Program-made: the position numbers and the translations under genes
Source: Vulcanimicrobiota bacterium
Lineage (GTDB): Bacteria > Vulcanimicrobiota > Vulcanimicrobiia > Vulcanimicrobiales > Vulcanimicrobiaceae
Reading direction: 5' to 3'
NCBI GenBank assembly: GCA_013289785.1
Contig: JABCZE010000122.1
Coordinates: forward strand, 1 to 5,689
DNA length: 5,689 nt
In this document: positions 1-5,313 of the stretch, piece by piece
Layout of the letters: each line of letters starts with the position of its first letter
How positions within the stretch are numbered: position 1 is the first letter of the stretch
Notes under the pieces: generated by a model
Database searches by the model: none
Told to the model about the DNA's origin: nothing
The model's input: the letters and a program-made list of their open reading frames with translations, nothing else

Positions 1-169
1 GCAAACGTGCGCGCTGTATCACCGCCGGCGTTTCGTCGCTCGAGCCGTCGTCGACCAGAACGACTTCGTACGAATCGTCGGGCACGGTCTGGTCGAAGCA
101 AGCCTCGAGCACGCGCTCGAGCAGCGCCGCGCGATTGTAGGTGCAGAGCTGAATCGTTGCGGCAATCAC
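1..169 (-). CDS. Glycosyltransferase family 2, N-terminal fragment (cut by left edge)
   Basis: Only the first 56 codons are in the window; the gene continues past the left edge. I translated it by hand from a GTG at 167-169. It reads VIAATIQLCTYNRAALLERV, then about 14 residues further on YEVVLVDDGSSDETPAV. This is the start of a GT-A fold family 2 glycosyltransferase: first beta strand, TYNRA loop, and the VDDGSSD nucleotide-sugar binding motif at about residues 38-45. The catalytic DxD and everything after it are missing, so donor and acceptor cannot be inferred. The GTG overlaps the stop of the upstream GT9 gene in a GTGA arrangement (4 nt). No in-frame start codon is close upstream and no clear Shine-Dalgarno is seen, so translational coupling is likely. 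It is probably another enzyme assembling the same glycan. It is not a recent copy of the GT2 gene at 1154-2032, because the two N-termini differ outside the family motifs. Confidence 0.85.
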   Translation of the reverse strand, partial: MIAATIQLCTYNRAALLERVLEACFDQTVPDDSYEVVLVDDGSSDETPAVIQRARL

Positions 170-1164
170 GAGATCAACGAGTCGAGCGCGGCGAGGATTC
201 TCGTACGGTCGAGATTCGCGATGCACGCGTAGTCGCGGCAGCGCTCCTTCGTATCGCCGGGATGGCAAGGAAACGAGGCCCGCACGATGGCGGTCCGTTC
301 ACCCAGCGGCGCCCAGCGTTCAGGGAAATCCGACTGAAAGGGAAAGATGCCCACCGTCGGGCAGCCGACCGCGGCCGCCACGTGCATCGAACCGGTCGTG
401 ATTCCGACGAACGCGCGCGCGCGCCGCGCGACGGCCCCGAATGCGCCGACGCTCGTGCGCCCGGCAATCGAAACGACTCCCTCCAGGCCATCGAGGCGGC
501 GAACGATGCCTTCGGTATCGCGCGCGTCCGCCGGCGAACCGCTCACGAGCACGCGCGCGTCGTAACGATTGCGAACGTCGCGCGCGAGTTCCGCCCAGCC
601 GTCCAGCGGCCAGCTGCGCCGGGACGCGATCGCGTTGCACGGATTGAGAATGATGAAGCGCTCGCAGCCGGCGAGCAGCTCCTCGGCGTCGCGCTCGTCC
701 TGCGCCGTCGGCACGAAGCGATAGCGACGGTCCTCCGTGTCGCATCCGATGGCGCGCGCGAAGTCCAGCAGAACGTCGCACCAGTGCGAGGTGACGTCGC
801 CGCGTTCGCTCCGGACGACGACGCGGTTGGTAAAGCGAAACGAGTAGAAGCGGCGCGCCTGACCGACTCGAACCGGAATGCCGGCGCGCTGCGGGACGCG
901 AGCGGTTCGAGAGGTCGCCCAGGTGACGACACACGCGTCGTAACGCGAGCGCGCCAGCCGTTCCGCGAGGGCTCCGTCCTCGCCCTCATCGACAAGCACG
1001 CCGTCGACGTCGGGCACCCGCTCGAGCAGCTCGCGATGCGGCGCGAGCGTGAGTGCGTCGACCGTCGCGAATTTGCGGTGCAGCGCGCGCGCAACCACCG
1101 AGGCAACCAGCGAGTCACCGATGCCGCCGCCGGCGCAGTAAAGCAACGCTCGCTCAGCGCACAT
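166..1164 (-). CDS. GT9 family glycosyltransferase (ADP-heptose:LPS heptosyltransferase-like)
   Basis: A 332-residue cytoplasmic GT-B glycosyltransferase of family 9, the family of heptosyltransferases WaaC, WaaF and WaaQ. The N-terminal domain opens with LLYCAGGGIGDSLVASVVA (residues 7-25), whose GD (D17) aligns with the catalytic-site Asp13 of E. coli WaaC. The C-terminal donor domain has SRRSWPLDGWAELA (181-194), matching the WaaC region around Lys192 with Arg instead, then AFVGITTGSMHVAAAVG (251-267) and GIFPFQSDFPERWAPLG (272-288). The usual Asp before TG (WaaC Asp261) is Thr256 here. A Cys cluster (C300, C309, C314) near the C-terminus resembles that of many family members. I chose the ATG at 1162-1164 because GT9 proteins begin a few residues before the first strand; it overlaps the upstream GT2 stop by 11 nt. 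The frame stays open to an ATG at 1200, but that would add MRASWSARSMPA and a 47-nt overlap. Heptose is the likely donor because the heptose genes sit upstream; this is inference. Confidence 0.88.
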   Translation of the reverse strand: MCAERALLYCAGGGIGDSLVASVVARALHRKFATVDALTLAPHRELLERVPDVDGVLVDEGEDGALAERLARSRYDACVVTWATSRTARVPQRAGIPVRVGQARRFYSFRFTNRVVVRSERGDVTSHWCDVLLDFARAIGCDTEDRRYRFVPTAQDERDAEELLAGCERFIILNPCNAIASRRSWPLDGWAELARDVRNRYDARVLVSGSPADARDTEGIVRRLDGLEGVVSIAGRTSVGAFGAVARRARAFVGITTGSMHVAAAVGCPTVGIFPFQSDFPERWAPLGERTAIVRASFPCHPGDTKERCRDYACIANLDRTRILAALDSLIS

Positions 1165-2032
1165 CGCCGGCATCGAGCGCGCGGACCAGCTCGCGCGCAT
1201 ACAGCGCGTCCAAGAGTTGCCCGCGGCTCAAGCGCCGCAGCCATCCCGGCGCGTCGCCGCTCGAGAGACCGGCGTAGAACGCGAGAAGCGGGTCGGGCAA
1301 AAGATAACGCGCACGAAGGAGGTTGAGGGCATGTGCCCCGGTTGCCAAGCGAGCTCGGCGCGAGGGATGCTTGCCGAGAAAGCGGCCCGCCATGCGCGCC
1401 TTTTCGACGGCTTTTCGGCTTTCGATTTCGAGCGTGTTCTCGGCCGGCGGCTTGATGTGCCACAAAAACGCATCCCAAGCAAACTTCCAGCGGCACTTCG
1501 CCTGGCGCAGTCGCACGCCTAACTCGGTATCCTCCCAACCGTAGAGATCGAAGCTTTCGTCGAAGCCGCCGGCGCGGTAGAAGGCCTCCTTGGAGAGCGA
1601 TGCGTTACACGTGCAGAGAAATGCGCGCGAGTAGTTGGCCAATGCCGGCTTGGGCGTTGCATCGTAGGAGGGCACGTTGAGAATCGGCCCGTTTACCACG
1701 CAGTCGTCTCCCGTCTGCGCCGCCGCATGAGCGGCGAGCCAACCTGGGGGCAGCGATACGTCGTCGTCGCAGAAGACGATGTACCGGCCGGCCGCGAACT
1801 CGACGCCGCGATTGCGCGCCTTACCCCGATTGGGCTGCGGCTCGGCGACGTAGCGCACTGCCGGAACGCGCTGAGCGCGTGCTTCAACGATGCCCCTGGT
1901 GCCGTCAGTCGAACCGTTGTCGACGACGATCACTTCGAACGGCGGCGCCGAGGTCTGTCTCGTCAGCGACTCCAGCGTCCGCCGGAGATACTCCTGGCGG
2001 TCTTTGGTCGCGATCACGACCGAGTAGTCCAT
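1154..2032 (-). CDS. Glycosyltransferase family 2 (GT-A)
   Basis: A 292-residue family 2 glycosyltransferase, probably cytoplasmic since no signal peptide or membrane segment is evident. Domains in order: first strand and donor-binding loop SVVIATKDRQEYLRRTLESL (residues 4-23), VIVVDNGSTDGT (34-45), PNRGKARNRGVEFAAGRYIV (67-86), the metal-binding CDDDVSLPPGW (88-98, DxD-type motif at 89-91), and an acceptor-side segment GGFDESFDLYGWEDTELGVRL (155-175) whose ED pair at 167-168 likely holds the catalytic base. Residues 200-292 form a basic helical tail that I do not recognise. ATG at 2030-2032 directly follows the TAG of the LpxB-like gene (TAGATG, zero spacing). A weak SD-like TTGGCGG lies 5 nt upstream. 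The stop overlaps the start of the GT9 gene. The sugar and linkage cannot be read from sequence; the context suggests assembly of an LPS-core-like oligosaccharide. Confidence 0.9.
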   Translation of the reverse strand: MDYSVVIATKDRQEYLRRTLESLTRQTSAPPFEVIVVDNGSTDGTRGIVEARAQRVPAVRYVAEPQPNRGKARNRGVEFAAGRYIVFCDDDVSLPPGWLAAHAAAQTGDDCVVNGPILNVPSYDATPKPALANYSRAFLCTCNASLSKEAFYRAGGFDESFDLYGWEDTELGVRLRQAKCRWKFAWDAFLWHIKPPAENTLEIESRKAVEKARMAGRFLGKHPSRRARLATGAHALNLLRARYLLPDPLLAFYAGLSSGDAPGWLRRLSRGQLLDALYARELVRALDAGDVR

Positions 2033-3247
2033 CTATGCCGCCAAGCCGAGCAGCGACTCGGCCATCCGGTCGGCCGCGCCAATGTGGTCGCGATAAAGCG
2101 CTGCCAATGCCGCGCCGGACGCCGCGACCCAAGCACGATCGTCGTACGAGTCGAGCGCGATGCGAGCGATTCGCCCCGGCGTGACCGTTCCGTGTATTTC
2201 GCGAATCAACGAGTCGCCGGCATCCATGTTCGGCTGCGTGTGATAGCGAAAGCTGCGCGAGACCGCAACTGCCGCAGCGCGTTTGAGCGGGACTCCGACC
2301 AACGGGACGCGGTTGAGATAGGTGAGCGGGCCGTTGATGGCGACGAGCTCGGGGGCATTGAGCGGCGTAATCGCAATCGCCGGTTTGCCCAGCACCGCCA
2401 GCTCGATCGTTTTCGTTCCCGGAATGGTCAAAACCAGACGCGCGCTTCGCGCCGCCGCCAGCGCGTTGTTCAGAAGGGGAATGCGCACCTCGTCAGACTC
2501 CGTCGCAAGGAAATCGCGACCCGCCTCGGTTACCAGCCGGCCGCGCCGGGCGAACATGCGCGGATGGCCGCCCCCCTCGATCGCCGCCGCGACTTGCGCG
2601 CGCGCGGTAAACGGCGAAAGCGCGAAGGCAATCTTCAGCTCGGGGCGTTCCCGCAGCATGCGCAAAGCTGCCGCAAAATAAAACGGCACGAGATTTTCGA
2701 TTTCGTAGGATCGCGAGCCGGGCATAATCAGGATGCCGTCGACCGGGGTCCCGGGCTCTTGCGTAAGACCGGCCTCGAAGAGGGCACCGTCGATGGCGAG
2801 GTTTCCGACCCGCTCGATGCGCTCCGGCGGAGTTCCCCATGCGGCAAGCTGTTCGACGTTGCGCGCATCGACTGCAAAGGCGCGATCGAAGAGCGAGCGG
2901 TACGACCGGCGCGAGAACTTGTAGGTTGCGGCCCGGCCCTTCAGCCGCGCGTGAACGCGCGCCGCGTGCAAGAGGTCGCCGCCGATATACTGTACGACGT
3001 CCACCCGCGGCGGCAAATTCTCCAGCCGCGCGCCAAAGGCAAACTTTAAGTACTCTTTTGGGGTGAAGACGCGCGCCGCCGGAAACGCCTCGCGCACGAT
3101 CTGCGCTTCGAAGCCGGTGGCATAATCGTCGGGCACGAGAAAGACCAGCGCCTCCAAATCCGGTTGCCGCCGGTAGAGCGCGCGGAGCAGCGGCCGTAGC
3201 CACCCGGCGACCTCACCGGGACCGTTAGCCGTGACGGCTATACGCAT
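2033..3247 (-). CDS. LpxB-like glycosyltransferase (lipid-A-disaccharide synthase-related)
   Basis: A 404-residue GT-B protein resembling the lipid-A-disaccharide synthase (LpxB, GT19) family and the 'lipid-A-disaccharide synthase-related' proteins known from Cyanobacteria and Deinococcus. Visible motifs are TANGPGEVAGWLRPLLRAL (residues 6-24, where LpxB has a GExSGD loop), VQYIGGDLLHAARVHA (85-100), RVGNLAIDG (146-154, like LpxB VGHPLxD), LIMPGSRSYEIENL (173-186, the LpxB PGSRxxEI motif) and TIPGTKTIELAVLGKPAIAI (274-293, the donor-binding glycine and TxE region). The LpxB segment YVSPxVWAWR is not present; TYKFSRRSYRSLFD (108-121) is in its place. The ATG at 3245-3247 is the only sensible start: it begins the first beta strand, while the frame further upstream to 3358 is basic low-complexity sequence lying inside the adenylyltransferase gene. 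The start overlaps that gene by 23 nt and has no good SD. It may make lipid A disaccharide or transfer another sugar to a lipid; the sequence does not decide. Confidence 0.82.
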   Translation of the reverse strand: MRIAVTANGPGEVAGWLRPLLRALYRRQPDLEALVFLVPDDYATGFEAQIVREAFPAARVFTPKEYLKFAFGARLENLPPRVDVVQYIGGDLLHAARVHARLKGRAATYKFSRRSYRSLFDRAFAVDARNVEQLAAWGTPPERIERVGNLAIDGALFEAGLTQEPGTPVDGILIMPGSRSYEIENLVPFYFAAALRMLRERPELKIAFALSPFTARAQVAAAIEGGGHPRMFARRGRLVTEAGRDFLATESDEVRIPLLNNALAAARSARLVLTIPGTKTIELAVLGKPAIAITPLNAPELVAINGPLTYLNRVPLVGVPLKRAAAVAVSRSFRYHTQPNMDAGDSLIREIHGTVTPGRIARIALDSYDDRAWVAASGAALAALYRDHIGAADRMAESLLGLAA

Positions 3248-3728
3248 CGAGGATGCGGGCGATCGTCTCCGTCGTGCTCTTTCCGGCCGCGTGCGGCGCG
3301 AGCGCGATTCGGCCGCCGTAAGCCAGCACGACGCTTCGCTCCGGAAGCTCCTCTTCACGGTACTGGTCGCTCTTGACGTGAACGTCGGGCCGAATGCGGT
3401 CGAGCAAGATCTCCGGCGTGCGCTCTGAAAACCCGACGACGGCGTCGACGCTGCGCAACGCCAGCAGCAGCTCGGCCCGGTCGCGGAACGGAACGATCGG
3501 CCGCGCGCGGCCTTTTATTTGCCGCACCGAATCGTCTTCATTCAAACCGACGATCAGGGCGTCACCTTGCGCGCGCGCCCACGCGAGATACTCCACGTGA
3601 CCGGCGTGCAGCACGTCGAAGCAGCCGTTGGTAAAGACGACGCTTGCGCCCTGAGCTCGCAGCGCTTCGCGCCACTGCACCGCCTCCTGCGCGCCCAGCA
3701 GACGGCCAAAGAAGACCTCAGCGTTCAT
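3225..3728 (-). CDS. hldC: D-glycero-beta-D-manno-heptose 1-phosphate adenylyltransferase (stand-alone RfaE2/HldC type)
   Basis: A 167-residue nucleotidyltransferase that would join heptose 1-phosphate and ATP to give ADP-heptose in the cytoplasm. It matches the C-terminal half of bifunctional HldE: VVFTNGCFDVLHAGHVEYL (residues 30-48) with the HxGH motif at 41-44, VGLNEDDSVRQIKGRARPI (60-78), RAELLLALRSVDAVVGF (84-100), the TPEILLDRIRPDVHVK stretch (104-119), and a C-terminal GKSTTETIARIL (149-160) matching the family's STTxxI segment. The usual KGGDY after the VLVK strand is KSDQY here (119-123), followed by REEELPE. The ATG at 3726-3728 overlaps the kinase stop as ATGA. No clear SD precedes it, so coupling to the kinase is likely. 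Related cytidylyltransferases such as glycerol-3-phosphate types share the fold, but the neighbouring heptose kinase and the family-specific RPxxPxxDRAExLxALRxVD pattern favour the heptose role. Confidence 0.88.
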   Translation of the reverse strand: MNAEVFFGRLLGAQEAVQWREALRAQGASVVFTNGCFDVLHAGHVEYLAWARAQGDALIVGLNEDDSVRQIKGRARPIVPFRDRAELLLALRSVDAVVGFSERTPEILLDRIRPDVHVKSDQYREEELPERSVVLAYGGRIALAPHAAGKSTTETIARILDAYSRHG

Positions 3729-4711
3729 CCATGGCCGGTTGCGGGCTCGACGAGGGCTACGATCTCTTCGGGTGAGGCAGTTGCGGTTCCGAGCTTTTCA
3801 ACGACGACACCGGCGGCAAAGTTTGCGAGCTGCATCGCCTGTTCGATCGCCGCGCCGGCCGCCAGCGCAAGTGCCAGCACGGCAATGACGGTATCGCCCG
3901 CGCCGCTCACGTCGTAGACGGTCCGTGCTACGGACGGAATTTTTAGCCGCTCGCCCTCGCGTCCAAAGAGTGCCATGCCGTGCTCGCCGCGGGTAATGAC
4001 CGCGTACCGGCAGTCGAGCATCTCGACGAGGCGCACGCCCGCCCGTTCGAGGCTTGCGTCGTCGACGATGGAAACCCCGGTCATTGCGGACGCCTCGGCC
4101 ACGTTGGGCGCGACGCACGTAACGCCGCGAAGGAGCCCAACGTTTTGCGGTTTGGGATCCGCCAACACGACGGGACAGATCGACGTCGCCTCGACGATTT
4201 CGCGACAGAGTAATCCTTTGGCATAGTCGCTCAAAATCACGGCATCGCAGTCCGCCGCACGCCGCCGGACGAAGGCCGCAATCCGCCCGCGGTCGTCGTC
4301 GGATAACGGCGCAGTGGACTCCCAGTCGGCCCGAACGACTTGCTGATTGTGCGCCACGACGCGGGTCTTGCGGGTGGTCGGCCGGTCGGTCAAGGTGAAG
4401 ATTCCCGATTCGTCGACCTGCTGCTCTTGGAGCAGGCTGCGCACTTGCACCCCGAATGCGTCACCGCCAATCGTTCCCGCAAAGACGACGCCGGCGTGCA
4501 AGGCTCGCAGATTGCTGGCAACGTTTCCGGCTCCGCCGAGCGTAAACGAATGGTCGGCCACCGCGACGACCGGAACCGGTGCTTCGGGCGATATGCGCGT
4601 CACCGTGCCCCAAATCCACTCGTCGATCATCAGGTCGCCGATGACGAGAATCCGGCGCCCCTTCGCGCGTTCGAAAAGCGTTCGCGCGTCGGGGGCCATC
4701 AACGAGTTCAC
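3725..4711 (-). CDS. hldA: D-glycero-beta-D-manno-heptose-7-phosphate 1-kinase (stand-alone RfaE1/HldA type)
   Basis: A 328-residue PfkB/ribokinase-fold kinase expected to convert heptose 7-phosphate to heptose 1,7-bisphosphate, the second step of the ADP-heptose route. The HldE/RfaE1 signature is clear: VIGDLMIDEWIWGTVTRISP (residues 23-42) followed by EAPVPVV, LGGAGNVASNLRAL (58-71), and TTRKTRVVAHNQQVVRAD, the heptose-binding region seen in RfaE1. Later come ILSDYAKG, LADPK, a CVAPNVAEAS motif, VITRGEHGMALF, and the pfkB signature YDVSGAGDTVIAVLALALA (266-284) with catalytic base D273. The length equals the kinase half of fused HldE. The start is a GTG (4709-4711), not ATG; it overlaps the gmhA stop as GTGA and has an SD-like AAGGCGG 6 nt upstream. 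An in-frame ATG four codons later (4697-4699) is possible but too far from that SD. The stop overlaps the adenylyltransferase start as ATGA. Confidence 0.93.
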   Translation of the reverse strand: MNSLMAPDARTLFERAKGRRILVIGDLMIDEWIWGTVTRISPEAPVPVVAVADHSFTLGGAGNVASNLRALHAGVVFAGTIGGDAFGVQVRSLLQEQQVDESGIFTLTDRPTTRKTRVVAHNQQVVRADWESTAPLSDDDRGRIAAFVRRRAADCDAVILSDYAKGLLCREIVEATSICPVVLADPKPQNVGLLRGVTCVAPNVAEASAMTGVSIVDDASLERAGVRLVEMLDCRYAVITRGEHGMALFGREGERLKIPSVARTVYDVSGAGDTVIAVLALALAAGAAIEQAMQLANFAAGVVVEKLGTATASPEEIVALVEPATGHG

Positions 4712-5313
4712 GGCAAGCCGCCTTCGAAGATCAACCGCTGCTCGACCAAATCGCAGACGATGTGGGCCATCACCTGATGGACTTCTTGGACGATCGCCGC
4801 GTAGCCGTCGGGACCGACCAACGCCAGGTCAGCGTGTTCGAGAACCGTGCCGCCGCCGTTACCGGTAAACGCCACCGTCACCGCTCCACGACGTTTCGCG
4901 GCTTCCAGCGCAAGCACGACATTACGCGAGGTGCCGCTGGTCGTCATGCCGATCACGACGTCACCCGGCTGCGCAAACGCCTCTACCTGGCGCGAGAAGA
5001 CGAAGTCGTATCCGTAATCGTTGCCGACGCACGTCAGCGTCGAGGAGTTAACCGAAAGCGCTTCGCTGTTGAGGCCTGGCCGTTCGCGCAAGTAGCGCCC
5101 GGAGAGTTCGGCAGCCATATGCTGCGCTTCGGCCGCGCTGCCGCCGTTGCCGCACCACAAGACTTTCTTGCCCGCTCGCAGGGCGGCGACCACCGCATCG
5201 ACGATCGCTTCGACCTGCTCGCGATACCGTGGCGGATCGAGAAACCCGCGCCGGTCCGCGAGCAATTCGGCGAAATCGCGCCGCCCGTGGTACCGCGCCA
5301 TGGGGTCGCTCAT
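4708..5313 (-). CDS. gmhA: Phosphoheptose isomerase (sedoheptulose 7-phosphate isomerase, SIS domain)
   Basis: A 201-residue cytoplasmic SIS-domain isomerase that turns sedoheptulose 7-phosphate into D-glycero-D-manno-heptose 7-phosphate, the committed step toward ADP-heptose. Motifs: VLWCGNGGSAAEAQHMAAEL (residues 51-70), the LSVNSSTLTCVGNDYGYDFVF stretch (86-106), VVIGMTTSGTSRNVVLALEA (119-138) with the phosphate-binding SGTS loop, VAFTGNGGG (147-155) and VQEVHQVMAH (175-184). H65, E69, Q176 and H184 have the same spacing as the zinc and catalytic residues H61, E65, Q172 and H180 of E. coli GmhA, which separates it from non-catalytic SIS relatives such as DiaA. I chose the ATG at 5311-5313 because it overlaps the biotin-carrier stop as ATGA. 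The frame reaches a TTG at 5325, but that would add only MDRA and a longer overlap. The 3' end carries the SD-like sequence for the kinase and a GTGA overlap with it. Confidence 0.93.
   Translation of the reverse strand: MSDPMARYHGRRDFAELLADRRGFLDPPRYREQVEAIVDAVVAALRAGKKVLWCGNGGSAAEAQHMAAELSGRYLRERPGLNSEALSVNSSTLTCVGNDYGYDFVFSRQVEAFAQPGDVVIGMTTSGTSRNVVLALEAAKRRGAVTVAFTGNGGGTVLEHADLALVGPDGYAAIVQEVHQVMAHIVCDLVEQRLIFEGGLP
4718..4724 (-). promoter_or_regulatory. Shine-Dalgarno-like AAGGCGG for the kinase GTG start
   Basis: On the minus strand AAGGCGG matches the AAGGAGG consensus at six of seven bases and ends 6 nt before the GTG at 4709-4711. It lies inside the last codons of gmhA (the FEGG part of its C-terminus). 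It favours the GTG over the ATG at 4697-4699 as kinase start, and is the best SD-like match I noticed at any junction in the window. Because it is also coding sequence, the match could be chance. Confidence 0.45.

Noticed and set aside
411..430. Alternating CG tract that could form Z-DNA
   Set aside because: It is short and encodes the ARRARAF stretch of the GT9 protein; GC-rich Ala/Arg codons explain it.
1165..1200. Upstream ATG starts (1200, 1173) for the GT9 gene
   Set aside because: They add a short stretch not seen at GT9 N-termini and lengthen the overlap with the GT2 gene; the ATG at 1164 fits the family start better, although 1173 cannot be fully excluded.
7..1326. 439-codon open frame on the plus strand opposite the GT9 and GT2 genes
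   Set aside because: Its product is Arg/Ala-rich with no recognisable motif, and the opposite strand encodes clear glycosyltransferases. Long antisense frames are expected in GC-rich coding DNA.
543..1538. 331-codon minus-strand frame overlapping GT9 and GT2 in another phase
   Set aside because: Product is Arg/Ser/Ala-rich and overlaps two well-supported genes in a different frame; no motif supports it.
1727..3049. 440-codon open frame on the plus strand opposite the GT2 and LpxB-like genes
   Set aside because: Low-complexity basic product without family motifs, antisense to two genes with strong motifs; a codon-bias shadow.
3248..3358. N-terminal extension of the LpxB-like protein by 37 residues
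   Set aside because: The added residues are Arg/Ser-rich, lie fully within the adenylyltransferase gene, and precede the normal first beta strand of the fold.
4340..4868. Plus-strand frames opposite the kinase/gmhA junction
   Set aside because: No domain signal, and both genes on the other strand have complete catalytic motifs.
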